Source: Fulvivirga sp. M361 (GTDB lineage: Bacteria; Bacteroidota; Bacteroidia; Cytophagales; Cyclobacteriaceae). Taken from it: a stretch of 64,000 nucleotides of DNA. The stretch is from contig NZ_VKDC01000007.1 in assembly GCF_007097395.1 (NCBI RefSeq), positions 40,851 to 104,850 on the forward strand, in the 5' to 3' direction. Position numbers and translations under genes: made by a program. Positions 1 to 9,815 of this stretch are shown here, piece by piece (position 1 is the stretch's first letter; every line of letters starts with the position of its first letter). The notes beneath the pieces were generated by a model. It saw only the letters and a program-made list of their open reading frames with translations. It was not told where the DNA came from and searched no databases.

Positions 1-842
1 GTATGCATTTGATGAACCGCCCATGACTCTTCTACAAACCCTTTTTCATCTGGTTCAGGAAAATCTATTCCCTCTACGGTATGAGCTAACTGAAAAACGA
101 GCCCCAAAACAAGCCCCTCGGCCAGGTGCATAAATATGAAACCGATGATGAACTGCCACCAGGTAATATCCATAACCAATAATGGAACTACTATGAAGAG
201 TGTATAATATACAGTTTTAAAAAAGAACAGATTAAAATATTCACCTCTTGGATGATTGGTATTTTCAGTGTGACCTATTTTAGGACTGAAAAATTTTACA
301 TAATCCTTTCTGAATACCCAGGATAGCGAGGCAAGGCCGTATAGAAAAAAAGCATAAATATGCTGATATTTCATAATAGGTTTCATCTCTTCTAATTTTG
401 ACAACCTGACAAGACCAGGGGCTACATCCAGATCTTCATCATGTCCTGGGATATTGGTATACGTATGATGCACCATATTATGGGTAATTTTCCATACATA
501 AGCATTAGCTCCTATCAGGTTAAAAACATAGCTTAAATACTTATTCACATAACCATTGGATGAATAACTACCGTGAATCGCATCATGGCAAACATTAAAA
601 CCTATAAAGGCCTGCACCATCCCAATGGCAATGGTTAAAGCAAAAGTTACCGGCAGGCTAAATCCTCCCCAAATGATCAATATGTAAAGAGCCACCAAAA
701 GTCCTAAAAACAATACTGTTTTAAAGACCATTTCTCCATTTGCGTTTTTGCTGATATTTCGCGACTTGAAATATTCATCTACTCTTTTCTTTACTTCTAC
801 ATAGAACCCCGGACGATTCTTTCCATTGAATTTTATTTTCAT
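1..842 (-). CDS. Membrane fatty acid / acyl-CoA desaturase, partial at the window edge
   Basis: Reading the minus strand from the ATG at 840-842 gives about 280 codons with no stop before the window edge, so the C-terminus is missing. The protein has the histidine boxes of the membrane di-iron desaturases: HDAIH at residues 86-90, HNMVHH at 121-126, and the beginning of a third box (HQMH) as the last readable residues. Hydrophobic stretches lie around residues 42-80, 105-118 and in the later half, as expected for a four-helix membrane enzyme. The family introduces a cis double bond into fatty acyl chains using O2 and an electron donor, and so adjusts membrane fluidity. Family assignment is firm; substrate (acyl-CoA or acyl-lipid) and regioselectivity cannot be told from this part. 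It points away from the next gene and is separated from it by about 290 bases, so it is probably monocistronic. Confidence 0.9.
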   Translation of the reverse strand, partial: MKIKFNGKNRPGFYVEVKKRVDEYFKSRNISKNANGEMVFKTVLFLGLLVALYILIIWGGFSLPVTFALTIAIGMVQAFIGFNVCHDAIHGSYSSNGYVNKYLSYVFNLIGANAYVWKITHNMVHHTYTNIPGHDEDLDVAPGLVRLSKLEEMKPIMKYQHIYAFFLYGLASLSWVFRKDYVKFFSPKIGHTENTNHPRGEYFNLFFFKTVYYTLFIVVPLLVMDITWWQFIIGFIFMHLAEGLVLGLVFQLAHTVEGIDFPEPDEKGFVEESWAVHQMH

Positions 843-1073
843 AGTCTGAATGTTATTCGATTAACGCGCTTTTTTTTAGTAAGCAAAGGGTTTATCCATC
901 TGGTTGTCAAGCACAACAAACTCTCTATAACCAAAAAATAAGGACACTTACAGAAAAAGTTTAACAATAAAGGAGGATGTTTTGTACAAATATTGCCAAG
1001 ATAAGCTGAACAAAGTTAAGGAGCGAAATAAATAGGTAATTTATTTGTGGACCTCTATGTCCAAAACTAAAAC

Positions 1074-1108
1074 TCCCTCTTAGATAAAACCGTGATATTT
1101 AAGAGGGA
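1074..1108 (-). terminator. Probable rho-independent terminator of the pyridoxamine-oxidase-like gene
   Basis: A 9-bp perfect inverted repeat (TCCCTCTTA / TAAGAGGGA, 17-base loop) lies just after the stop codon of the gene ending at 1135. On the minus strand it is followed by a T-rich run, as in an intrinsic terminator. Confidence 0.6.
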
Positions 1109-1134
1109 ATTCTAACAGATTCGGAAAACAAAGA

Positions 1135-1770
1135 CTATTTCAATGAAGGCGGAAGTTTGATGTCTGAGGGTAATACTTCATCGGCAATTGGGTCTGAATA
1201 TATCATTTTCATGGGCACCACACCGGCCCAAATATCAAGGTCATAATCTGGCTTGTCATCATTAGGCCCACCTGAACGAACCTTAGCCGATGCCTGTTCT
1301 ATCTCCAACTCCAATACTTCTGTGGCCTTTAATTCCTTCTCATTCGGTAATCTCACTTCATCCCAACGTCCTTTTAAAACCTGTTCCGAAATAATAAAAA
1401 GGGCGTGTTCTTTGAGCTCTTGACTTACACTCTTGGCAGTACCGTAGACTATTGTTGAACGATAGTTGGCCGAATGATGAAAAGCTGAACGTGCCAGCAC
1501 AATACCATCTACGTGAGTAACTGCCAGTGACATGGGCACCCCTTTCTCAAGATGACGAATCATTCTGCTGGAAGTGGCCCCATGAAGATATAATTTGTTA
1601 CCCTCTCTGCCATAGAGTGTAGGAATAATAAAAGGTTGACCATCGAGCACAAAACTAACGTGGCAAACAAATGCGTCATCCAAAATTTTATACACGGTCT
1701 CCTGGTCATAATGACCGCGAGTAGGAACGCGTCTCACCTTGTTCCGCTTATCTATAGAATATTCACTCAT
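1135..1770 (-). CDS. Pyridoxamine 5'-phosphate oxidase family (split-barrel flavin-binding) protein
   Basis: A 211-residue protein with the features of the Pyridox_ox_2 / NimA-like split-barrel group: an N-terminal segment with VRRVPTRGHYD, then CHVSFVLDGQPFIIPTLYGREG and LYLHGATSSRMIRHL, where the flavin or PLP would bind, and a C-terminal tail with the conserved-looking GGPNDDKPDYDLDIWAG. Members bind FMN or F420 and include poorly characterised oxidoreductases and nitroimidazole-resistance proteins; few are true PNP oxidases. The PLP-binding MocR regulator at 3202 lies nearby. In many bacteria this kind of gene sits next to a MocR regulator that controls it, but here an ATPase gene lies between them. 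The family is well supported; the actual substrate is unknown. Confidence 0.85.
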   Translation of the reverse strand: MSEYSIDKRNKVRRVPTRGHYDQETVYKILDDAFVCHVSFVLDGQPFIIPTLYGREGNKLYLHGATSSRMIRHLEKGVPMSLAVTHVDGIVLARSAFHHSANYRSTIVYGTAKSVSQELKEHALFIISEQVLKGRWDEVRLPNEKELKATEVLELEIEQASAKVRSGGPNDDKPDYDLDIWAGVVPMKMIYSDPIADEVLPSDIKLPPSLK

Positions 1771-1936
1771 AGTCTCATGGTTTATACATTCTTCCCCATC
1801 GACCTATTAATAAAATTATAACATCATAGGCCTGCGTAAATATAAACCCAAACCGGATCATCCAATGGTACCATTTTTAATTTATCATATAGTCCGGTTT
1901 GCATCGCAAAATGATTAAGTAAGCTATGTGTAAGGC

Positions 1937-3058
1937 TTACATTTGCTGAAGCCAACGCATCAAAAGCGTATCATGTAGGGTGTAGTTGCTGCCTGTTTGG
2001 ATGATAAATTCCTTTTTGATCAATGTTTTTAACGCTGTACTCACCGAACTGGCAGCTCCCAGGGCATACTGCTGCAGGAAACTCTGCCCCAAGGGGTTTT
2101 CAACGGTTTCAGCTTTTGCCAGCGCGCCTAATAGTTTCCATTGAAAATGTGTAAACAATTGTTGGTAACTGGAAAACAACGGGACTTCCTGTTGAATAAT
2201 TTCATGGAAAACCTCTCCTAACAGGCCATTATCCACGTGATCCGTTCTCCCATATAGTTTATTACAAACCAATTGTACATAATAGGTTTGCATCCGGGTC
2301 CAATCAAAAATTTTGTTGAAGTGTAAAGGGTCAATAGATTTTCCTGCTTTTTCAAAGTGTTCAGTGATAAAATTCAAGTAAACAGGTTGGGGTAATGTAT
2401 CTAATGGAAGCAGTTGAGCACTACGATAAAAAGGTCGTGACTTTTCGCTGAACATGGATTGCATCATATGCCTATGACTACCACTGAATACAAACCGGAC
2501 CATGGGGTAAGCCTGTACCCAGGTGCGAAAAGTAGCTTCGGCATGCTTCTCCGGATAATTGACAATTTGCTGAAATTCATCGATACAAATAATGACCGGT
2601 TTTTTTCTTTCTGATAAAAATTTACCGATAGCTTCCAAAGAACCGGGAACAGAATGAGGCCCCACCATACCAAAAGTGATTTGCGGTGTACCATTTAAAG
2701 GATCTATACCAAAAGTAGCCCCCACCGAACCTATAAGCTTCATAAGGGCGGTGCCTATACCTGTGTTCAGCGACCCAAAACGTTGTACAATTTCTGAAGC
2801 TATACGTTTATTAGCATCCGCCAGATCCGTAGTTCCGAGTAAGTCTACAAATACACCTTCAGCTTTTTTTACTTTTTCCAATTGATAAAAAAAATGCTTA
2901 ATCAAAGCTGTTTTACCCGTTCTCCGCCAGGCATACAAAACCGTATTTCGTTCATTATTGAATTGTTCAATAAGCCAATCCAATTCTTTTTCCCGATCGC
3001 AGAAGTATTCAGGGCTGTGATATCCTGAAAGAACAAATGGGTTAGTAGGTTTTCTCAT
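1937..3058 (-). CDS. AAA-type ATP-binding protein (archaeal-ATPase-like, STAND-related)
   Basis: A 373-residue P-loop ATPase of the COG1672-like group. The Walker A region is AWRRTGKTAL (residues 43-52), with alanine in place of the usual first glycine. The Walker B is PVIICIDEFQQI near residue 155-166, followed by a sensor-like VRFVFSGSHRHMM segment. The C-terminal third looks like a winged-helix domain (SFLQQYALGAASSVSTALKTLIKKEFI). These proteins are found sporadically in bacteria and archaea, often as patchily distributed accessory genes, and their function is mostly unknown; some are linked to genome defence or to toxin-antitoxin-like behaviour. It lies between a flavin-type oxidase gene and a MocR regulator, which may once have been adjacent. 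The family is clear and the role is not. Confidence 0.85.
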   Translation of the reverse strand: MRKPTNPFVLSGYHSPEYFCDREKELDWLIEQFNNERNTVLYAWRRTGKTALIKHFFYQLEKVKKAEGVFVDLLGTTDLADANKRIASEIVQRFGSLNTGIGTALMKLIGSVGATFGIDPLNGTPQITFGMVGPHSVPGSLEAIGKFLSERKKPVIICIDEFQQIVNYPEKHAEATFRTWVQAYPMVRFVFSGSHRHMMQSMFSEKSRPFYRSAQLLPLDTLPQPVYLNFITEHFEKAGKSIDPLHFNKIFDWTRMQTYYVQLVCNKLYGRTDHVDNGLLGEVFHEIIQQEVPLFSSYQQLFTHFQWKLLGALAKAETVENPLGQSFLQQYALGAASSVSTALKTLIKKEFIIQTGSNYTLHDTLLMRWLQQM

Positions 3059-3080
3059 TACGCGAATAACATTACGTATT

Positions 3081-3093
3081 TTACGTAACGTAA
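3081..3093. promoter_or_regulatory. Palindrome in the ATPase/MocR divergent intergenic region
   Basis: TTACGT-A-ACGTAA is a perfect 6-bp dyad about 25 bases upstream of the ATPase start, with further TTACGT-like half sites beside it (attacgta at 3071-3078). Its position between divergent genes suggests an operator for the MocR regulator or for the ATPase. This is inference from position only. Confidence 0.35.
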
Positions 3094-3201
3094 GTTACAC
3101 AGTAATGATTTACCGTCAAAACTCAGACCATCGATCTATTCTTTAATTACAAAATCCGGTGTATTTTTATTGACTAAAATTACACTCAATAGGGTCCGGT
3201 T

Positions 3202-4662
3202 ATGTTTCCATGGAAATCTACTATACGAATTGAAAGCGATTCAAATCGTCCTAAATATTTACAGATCTCCGACCGTATGATCAGAGAAATTAGCATTGGA
3301 AGGCTCCAACCGGCACAGAAAATTCCAGGATCGCGTAAAATGGCTGAACTCCTGCAATTAAATCGTAAAACAATAATTCAGGCCTATGATGAGCTCACAG
3401 CTCAGGGTTGGTTAGAAATCCGATCTTCATCAGGCACATATATTGCGCATAACCTACCAATACGGAAATCGATTCCCCTCACAGCAACGCCTGTAATAAC
3501 AGTACCCTACCCCACTGATCTGCCTGAGCAATACCCTTTCATTGAAAGCTATTCCGCACTGCCGGAGGGCGCCTTGCAAGTGGACGGGGGTTCACCGGAT
3601 CACAGGATAGCTCCTATCGACTGGATATTTAAAGAGTGCAGATCCATTGCCAAAAGTCGCTCAGGGGGCAAACTACTCACCTACTCAGATGTGCGTGGTG
3701 ATATGGTATTACGTAAAACTCTGGCGCATTACCTTTCTGAATCCAAGGGAATGAGCGTTTCTAAAGAAAACTTACTGATTACCCGTGGCAGTCAAATGGG
3801 TATTTTTCTTGCTATCAAAGGACTCATAGAACAAGGAGATACTGTAGTGGTAGGAAGTACAAGCTATGATGCGGCTGACTGGGCAATTCAATACCACGGC
3901 GGACAGCTACAACGTATAACGGTCGACGGGGAAGGATTAGACACCGAAGAGCTTGCGCTTCAGTGTGAAAAATCGAACGTAAAATTAGTATATGTCACAC
4001 CACATCATCATTTTCCTACCACCGTCACTCTTTCCAATGCTCGAAGAATACACCTGTTGGAATTAGCCGTGAAATATAACTTTATCATACTGGAAGATGA
4101 TTATGACTATGACTTTCACTACCATAGTAGCCCTCTTCTTCCTCTGGCAAGCTTAAACCACGGAGGGCGTGTGGTCTATATCGGGTCATTTAGTAAGATA
4201 TTTGCTCCTAATATAAGAGTAGGTTACCTCGTGGGCACACCGGAAATGGTAGAAGGATTCAGTAAGATCCGTCGTATCATTGATCGACAAGGTGACCATA
4301 TTATGGAACGTGTCATGTCAGAAGCTATCCATACCGGTGAGTTAAACCGGCATTTAAAAAAAAGCGTACAAATCTACCGCCAACGACGTGACCAACTCGC
4401 TTTTTTATTGTCTTCAGTACTTTCAAATACTGTTTCTTTTAAGATCCCTGAAGGAGGTATGGCCATTTGGACCACGTTTAAGAGTACTCCCCTCCACCAA
4501 CTAAATCCATACATCAATCAATTAGGTGTATATCCTGATATTGACAAACTGTTTTCGAAGAAATATAACGCCCTGCGCATTGGGTTTGCCTCACTGAATG
4601 AAAATGAACTTACAAGAACCGTTGACGCGTTTTCAACGGCCCTAAAACAAATGAATACCTAA
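3202..4662 (+). CDS. MocR/PdxR-type transcription regulator (GntR HTH fused to aminotransferase fold)
   Basis: A 486-residue protein made of an N-terminal GntR winged helix (about residues 10-80, IPGSRKMAELLQLNRKTII...GWLEIRSSSGTYIA) and a fold-type I aminotransferase domain (about 110-480). The PLP-anchoring lysine is K332 in GSFSKIFAPNIRVGY, and the Asp that contacts the pyridine nitrogen lies in EDDYDYDF. MocR proteins use PLP or its adducts as a sensing ligand and commonly control vitamin B6, GABA or taurine genes, or an adjacent gene. It reads away from the ATPase gene and converges with dnaA. A link to the pyridoxamine-oxidase-like gene at 1135 is plausible but indirect. Start chosen at the ATG at 3202, followed by the typical lead-in to the HTH. 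Confidence 0.92.
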   Translation: MFPWKSTIRIESDSNRPKYLQISDRMIREISIGRLQPAQKIPGSRKMAELLQLNRKTIIQAYDELTAQGWLEIRSSSGTYIAHNLPIRKSIPLTATPVITVPYPTDLPEQYPFIESYSALPEGALQVDGGSPDHRIAPIDWIFKECRSIAKSRSGGKLLTYSDVRGDMVLRKTLAHYLSESKGMSVSKENLLITRGSQMGIFLAIKGLIEQGDTVVVGSTSYDAADWAIQYHGGQLQRITVDGEGLDTEELALQCEKSNVKLVYVTPHHHFPTTVTLSNARRIHLLELAVKYNFIILEDDYDYDFHYHSSPLLPLASLNHGGRVVYIGSFSKIFAPNIRVGYLVGTPEMVEGFSKIRRIIDRQGDHIMERVMSEAIHTGELNRHLKKSVQIYRQRRDQLAFLLSSVLSNTVSFKIPEGGMAIWTTFKSTPLHQLNPYINQLGVYPDIDKLFSKKYNALRIGFASLNENELTRTVDAFSTALKQMNT

Positions 4663-4690
4663 TAATCTGTAAGAAAAACAGGCTGTTAGA

Positions 4691-6109
4691 TTACACCGCC
4701 CTCATTTTAAGTTTTTTTCTTAGCTCTTCCACTGAAGATTTAAAACCGGCATTGGTATCCATCATATCGTTAACGGATTGTACTGCATGGATTACCGTAC
4801 TATGATCACGTCCTCCAAAATGGTAACCTATGGCTTTTAACGAATGATTGGTGTACTCCTTGGAAAAATACATGGCCACCTGGCGGGCGATTACGATCTC
4901 CTTTTTCCTGATTTTGTCTTTTAACGAGCTCACTTCTACTTTAAAGTATTCAGACACTGTTTTCTGGATGTAATCTATACCCACCTCCGTTTCTATGTCT
5001 TGCACGATGTTCTTCAGTGTCTGCTTAGCTAGCTCAAGATCAATCTCCATTTTATTCAGCGAGGCATGTGCGATCAACGAGATCAAGACTCCTTCCAACT
5101 CTCTTACATTAGTGTCCACACTATACGCCAGGTATTCAATCACGTTATCAGGTATCAAAATACCATCTGATTGCATCTTCCGCTGGATAATAGCCACCCG
5201 CGTTTCATAATCCGGTTGTTGGAGGTCAGCAGTAAGTCCCCATTTAAAACGTGAAAGTAATCGCTCTTGCAACCCTTTCAAGTCACGGGGAGGGCAATCA
5301 CTGGTCATTACGATCTGCTTGCCTGCCTGGTGCAGATGATTGAAAATATGGAAGAATATTTCCTGTGTCCGCTCTTTACCCGCCAAAAACTGAACATCAT
5401 CAATGATGAGGATATCCACCTGCATGTAAAAATTCTGGAATTCCTGGATCTTGTTATTCTTCAACGCATCAATAAACTGGTTGGTAAACTTCTCTGAGGA
5501 CACATATAATACAAACCGATCACCCAGCTTATTCTTGATCTCATTACCAATGGCCTGAACCAAATGCGTTTTGCCAAGGCCTACCCCACCATAAAGCATA
5601 AGTGGATTAAAAGAAGTAACTCCAGGCTTTTGCGCTACAGCATATCCCGCTGACCGGGCTAACCGGTTGCAATCCCCCTCTATGTAAGAGTCAAATGAAT
5701 AGTTGGGATTCAACTGGGACTGTTGGTAGAGGGTATCTACTGATTTAAGTTCAAAGGGAGATTTATATTCTTCGCGTCGATGGGCTCCAAACCCGTTACC
5801 TGTGGCTTTGTTGGGCAAATTAACAGCCAATGGCTTAGACTTACTGTTTCCACGATCCACTATCACAGAATACTCCAGCCTGGCCTGAGGCCCTAACACC
5901 GAAGTGATCGCTTTTTTAAGGATGTGTATATAATGTTCTTCAAGCCATTCGTAAAAAAACTGGCTCGGCACCTGGATGGTCAACACATCTTCGTGACATT
6001 TGGTAGGAACAATCGGTTTGAACCATGTATTAAAACTTTGCTCTGCTATATTGTTTTTAATTACCCTGAGGCAATCATTCCATACAGATTCACAATCTTC
6101 AAGCATCAA
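4691..6109 (-). CDS. dnaA: Chromosomal replication initiator protein DnaA
   Basis: A 472-residue DnaA of normal length. It has an N-terminal DnaB/DiaA interaction domain (1-80), a linker (about 85-135), the AAA+ domain with Walker A GGVGLGKTHL (174-183), Walker B ILIIDDVQF and sensor RLLSRFKWG, and a C-terminal HTH ending with the DnaA signature GGRDHSTVIHA. It binds DnaA boxes at oriC and melts the origin. The gene stands alone, converging with the MocR gene and divergent from mutA, not in a dnaA-dnaN-recF cluster. No TTATCCACA-type boxes were found in the 239-base upstream region, so oriC is probably elsewhere. The start could be either of two adjacent Met codons. Confidence 0.98.
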   Translation of the reverse strand: MMLEDCESVWNDCLRVIKNNIAEQSFNTWFKPIVPTKCHEDVLTIQVPSQFFYEWLEEHYIHILKKAITSVLGPQARLEYSVIVDRGNSKSKPLAVNLPNKATGNGFGAHRREEYKSPFELKSVDTLYQQSQLNPNYSFDSYIEGDCNRLARSAGYAVAQKPGVTSFNPLMLYGGVGLGKTHLVQAIGNEIKNKLGDRFVLYVSSEKFTNQFIDALKNNKIQEFQNFYMQVDILIIDDVQFLAGKERTQEIFFHIFNHLHQAGKQIVMTSDCPPRDLKGLQERLLSRFKWGLTADLQQPDYETRVAIIQRKMQSDGILIPDNVIEYLAYSVDTNVRELEGVLISLIAHASLNKMEIDLELAKQTLKNIVQDIETEVGIDYIQKTVSEYFKVEVSSLKDKIRKKEIVIARQVAMYFSKEYTNHSLKAIGYHFGGRDHSTVIHAVQSVNDMMDTNAGFKSSVEELRKKLKMRAV

Positions 6110-6348
6110 CCAAAATTAAAACCTAGTTAAAAGATTCAAGAGCCAGAAATCAGCTGGCGAAAAAAGGGTAACAAATTTGCCAAAAAAATGACGAAGATAA
6201 AAGGATAGGCTCATAGGAATTATGGAATATTTTTTTGCCTTAAGATATATGAATATGAATTCTTTAAAATGTATAAATAGGATATTAAACCCTTTCAACT
6301 GAATCAAAAAATCACGCTTATGGCTTAACTTTACCTGAGTGAGACAAT

Positions 6349-7509
6349 ATGATTATGAATCAAAATCAAAAACTTCTATTTTCTCATTTTTCCAAGGTAA
6401 ACAAGGAAAAATGGGCGGAAAAAGCTACTAACGATCTAAAAGGTGAAGACGTCTTCAAGAAGTACACCTGGGAACTTGAACCCGGTATACATATTTTACC
6501 TTATTATGATCCATCGGATCTGCAAGCCAATGCTCAATATGAAGCATTTCACAACAGATTGGCTATGCCTGATCATCCTACGGCCAACGCACGCGTATGG
6601 CACAACCTACAACATTTAACTGTTGAAGACGAAAAGATTGCCAATCGGGAAGCCCGGGATGCCTTGAACAGTGGTGCCGATGGAATAATATTCAATATAC
6701 CACACAGTGTTGATTTTAAGTCGCTTTTGGAAAATATCAAATTGGAGCATTGTAACATTTCATTCCAATTTTCGAGGGAAAGTGCCACTGACCTTGCGGA
6801 AGGGTTATTTACTTTTTTTCAATCCTCAGCATTGAAACCTGAACAAATCACAGGGACCATAGAATTAACCGAAGGTACTGTTAATGAAAAACTGGCGATG
6901 TTCAATAAGTTCAAAGACTATACCCAGTTCCGTGTCCTTCTTAACGAGTCAAAAACTGACACCCACGGATTTTCAGAATCCATAGCGGCCCAGCTGAAAG
7001 CTACTATTCAACTTATTGAGGCAGCACAAACCGCTGGCAACCCATTGGAGGAAGTATTGACCAAATGCACTGTAAACACTTCTGTAGGCCCTGATTATTT
7101 TGCTGAAATAGCCAAGATAAGAGCTTTAAGAATGCTCTTCTTTCAGGTAGCCCGTGCTTATGACGTTTCCACATTTTTACCTGAACATGTTAAGATACGA
7201 GCTGTCTCAGACCCCTGGATCAACGAGGCCTATCAACCACATGGAAATATGCTTAAAGCCAGTACCGGAGCTATGGCAGCTATTTTAGGTGGATGTGATG
7301 AACTATTGGTAGTTCCGGAAGATAATGATCAATCACTCATGGTACGCATTGCTCGCAATGTATCTTCTATTTTAAAAGAAGAAGTCTTTCTGAAAGGCTC
7401 AGCAGACCCGGTGGCGGGCTCTTATTATTTAGAGAATCTTACCAATGACATTGCCCAAAAGGCATGGCATATATTTCAGTCCACACTTGAAGAAGAAACA
7501 GTATCATGA
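6349..7509 (+). CDS. mutA: Methylmalonyl-CoA mutase, small (non-catalytic) subunit
   Basis: A 386-residue protein homologous to the TIM-barrel part of methylmalonyl-CoA mutase (PYYDPSDL near the N-terminus, [45 protein letters not shown] near the end). It lacks the C-terminal cobalamin domain (no DxHxxG motif) and is well short of the roughly 600-residue small subunit of proteobacteria and actinobacteria. It overlaps mutB by four bases (ATGA), so the two are translationally coupled. In the heterodimeric enzymes this subunit stabilises the complex and does not bind B12. The pathway step is the interconversion of (R)-methylmalonyl-CoA and succinyl-CoA in the cytoplasm. Confidence 0.9.
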   Translation: MIMNQNQKLLFSHFSKVNKEKWAEKATNDLKGEDVFKKYTWELEPGIHILPYYDPSDLQANAQYEAFHNRLAMPDHPTANARVWHNLQHLTVEDEKIANREARDALNSGADGIIFNIPHSVDFKSLLENIKLEHCNISFQFSRESATDLAEGLFTFFQSSALKPEQITGTIELTEGTVNEKLAMFNKFKDYTQFRVLLNESKTDTHGFSESIAAQLKATIQLIEAAQTAGNPLEEVLTKCTVNTSVGPDYFAEIAKIRALRMLFFQVARAYDVSTFLPEHVKIRAVSDPWINEAYQPHGNMLKASTGAMAAILGGCDELLVVPEDNDQSLMVRIARNVSSILKEEVFLKGSADPVAGSYYLENLTNDIAQKAWHIFQSTLEEETVS

Positions 7510-9629
7510 GACCAGATTTTAAAAATATAACCTATAATCAGTTCCAACCAGAACATAAACAAGAAAACCTGGAGAGCTGGTCAGCAGCAGAAGGCATTAA
7601 AATTCCTCCTGTTCTACATAAAGCAATATTAGACAACCTGGAGCATATTGGCTTTGCAGCAGGCATTCCACCCTATTTACGTGGCCCGTACTCCACAATG
7701 TATGCCGGCAGACCCTGGACCGTAAGGCAATATGCAGGTTTTTCTACTGCACAAGAGTCCAATGAGTTTTATCGCAAAAACCTGGCAGCGGGTCAAAAAG
7801 GCCTTTCAGTAGCCTTTGACCTGGCTACACACAGAGGATATGACTCAGACCATGAACGTGTAACAGGTGACGTGGGTAAGGCAGGAGTAGCCATTGATTC
7901 GGTACTGGATATGAAAGTACTTTTCGATCAGATCCCACTGGACAAAATGTCCGTTTCCATGACCATGAATGGCGCAGTAATCCCCATCATGGCATTCTAC
8001 ATCGTAGCGGCTGAAGAACAAGGTGTAAAACCTGAATTACTCAGTGGCACCATACAGAATGATATTTTAAAAGAATTCATGGTACGGAATACCTACATTT
8101 ATCCTCCGGCTCCTTCCATGAAGATCATAGCAGACATTTTTGAGTATACTGCTCAACATATGCCTAAGTTCAATTCCATTAGTATCAGCGGATATCATAT
8201 GCAGGAAGCCGGCGCTACGGCAGATATCGAGCTGGCATATACACTGGCCGATGGTTTGGAATATCTGCGAACAGGAATAAAAGCGGGACTGGACATTGAT
8301 CACTTTGCTCCCCGTTTGTCTTTTTTCTGGGCGGTTGGTATGAACCATTTCATGGAGATCGCAAAAATGCGCGCAGGACGTTTGTTGTGGGCAAAAATTG
8401 TAAAGCAATTTGAGCCAAAAAATGCTAAGTCGCTGGCATTACGCACTCATTCTCAAACCTCCGGGTGGAGTCTTACCGAGCAGGACCCTTATAACAATGT
8501 GACGCGTACCTGTATAGAAGCGCTGGCAGCAGCACTGGGTCATACACAGTCCTTGCACACAAATGCTCTCGATGAAGCCATTGCGCTACCTACAGATTTT
8601 TCAGCAAGAATTGCCAGAAACACTCAACTATACCTGCAAAAGGAGACCAATATCACACGGGTAGTGGACCCATGGGCAGGTTCACACTATGTTGAATACC
8701 TGACCAATGAGTTAGTGCATAAAGCCTGGAAATTAATTGAAGAGGTAGAGGATCTGGGTGGAATGGCCAAGGCCATGGAAAGTGGTCTGCCTAAAATGAG
8801 GATTGAAGAGGCCGCAGCCCGTAAACAGGCCCGTATAGATTCCAAAAAAGATGTTATAGTGGGTGTGAACCGCTATCAGACTGACGAAAAGCCTGATTTC
8901 GAAATATTGGAAGTTGATAATACCAAAGTACGACGTGAACAGATTGAACGTCTTGAAAAACTAAAATCAGAAAGGGACAATGAAGCGGTAACGTCAGCTT
9001 TAGATAGCATAACACAAGCTTCGGAAAAAGGAGAAGGTAATTTATTAGAACTCGCTGTTAATGCAGCTCGTCATAGAGCTACACTAGGAGAGATCTCTAT
9101 GGCAATGGAAAAAGTTTTTGGCAGGTACAAAGCCACTATTCGCTCTATATCAGGTGTTTATGCAACAGAACTAAAAATGGATAACACATTTAACGAGACA
9201 AAGTCATTGTCCGACAAATTTGCTGAACTGGAAGGACGAAGACCCCGTATCATGGTGGCTAAGATGGGACAGGACGGCCATGACCGCGGCGCTAAAGTCA
9301 TTGCTACCAGCTTTGCAGACCTGGGCTTCGATGTGGACGTTGGCCCACTTTTCCAAACACCAGATGAAGTAGCAAGACAGGCAGCAGAAAATGACGTTCA
9401 TGTCATTGGTGCTTCAAGCCTTGCCGCTGGTCATAAAACATTGATCCCTCAGTTGATCGAATCACTGCAGCAATTAGGCAGAGGAGACATAATGGTGATA
9501 GCCGGTGGAGTCATTCCACAGCAAGATTATGATTTTCTTTATGAAAATGGTGTAGCGGGTGTTTTCGGACCGGGAACAGTGATATCTGACGCAGCCAGGG
9601 ACATATTAAATAAATTAATGAAAGACTAA
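7506..9629 (+). CDS. mutB: Methylmalonyl-CoA mutase, large catalytic subunit (adenosylcobalamin-dependent)
   Basis: A 707-residue full-length catalytic subunit. Residues 30-560 form the substrate-binding TIM barrel, with [28 protein letters not shown] and [20 protein letters not shown]. Residues 575-705 are the B12-binding Rossmann domain with the base-off motif DGHDRG, in which H592 is the expected cobalt ligand. The enzyme catalyses the radical carbon-skeleton rearrangement between succinyl-CoA and (R)-methylmalonyl-CoA. With the epimerase and decarboxylase operon at 38.5-43.8 kb it forms a succinyl-CoA/propionyl-CoA pathway. No MeaB/ArgK chaperone gene follows here. Function is secure. Confidence 0.97.
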   Translation: MRPDFKNITYNQFQPEHKQENLESWSAAEGIKIPPVLHKAILDNLEHIGFAAGIPPYLRGPYSTMYAGRPWTVRQYAGFSTAQESNEFYRKNLAAGQKGLSVAFDLATHRGYDSDHERVTGDVGKAGVAIDSVLDMKVLFDQIPLDKMSVSMTMNGAVIPIMAFYIVAAEEQGVKPELLSGTIQNDILKEFMVRNTYIYPPAPSMKIIADIFEYTAQHMPKFNSISISGYHMQEAGATADIELAYTLADGLEYLRTGIKAGLDIDHFAPRLSFFWAVGMNHFMEIAKMRAGRLLWAKIVKQFEPKNAKSLALRTHSQTSGWSLTEQDPYNNVTRTCIEALAAALGHTQSLHTNALDEAIALPTDFSARIARNTQLYLQKETNITRVVDPWAGSHYVEYLTNELVHKAWKLIEEVEDLGGMAKAMESGLPKMRIEEAAARKQARIDSKKDVIVGVNRYQTDEKPDFEILEVDNTKVRREQIERLEKLKSERDNEAVTSALDSITQASEKGEGNLLELAVNAARHRATLGEISMAMEKVFGRYKATIRSISGVYATELKMDNTFNETKSLSDKFAELEGRRPRIMVAKMGQDGHDRGAKVIATSFADLGFDVDVGPLFQTPDEVARQAAENDVHVIGASSLAAGHKTLIPQLIESLQQLGRGDIMVIAGGVIPQQDYDFLYENGVAGVFGPGTVISDAARDILNKLMKD

Positions 9630-9672
9630 CTATTTAATATCCAATTAATTAAATTTAGAGATTGCTTTAATT

Positions 9673-9717
9673 CATTTTAAACAGCGCTTTAGCTGATTGA
9701 ATAAAATGTTTAAAATG
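9673..9717. repeat. 11-bp perfect inverted repeat in the mutB - CHAT gap
   Basis: CATTTTAAACA (9673-9683) and TGTTTAAAATG (9707-9717) are separated by 23 bases, 44 bases after mutB and about 100 bases before the next gene. There is no U-tract, so it may be an operator or mRNA-end hairpin rather than a classical terminator. Confidence 0.5.
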
Positions 9718-9815
9718 CTGGTCAAACCCAGAAAATCTCTATTTCAACATGTGTTAACTGCATGGCAGTGGTTTGGTCCATACTCAATTGTAGGTCAACC
9801 TTAATCACTTTAGCC

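Noticed and set aside
6116..6307. 63-codon frame upstream of dnaA
   Set aside because: Phenylalanine- and lysine-rich translation of AT-rich DNA; likely chance.
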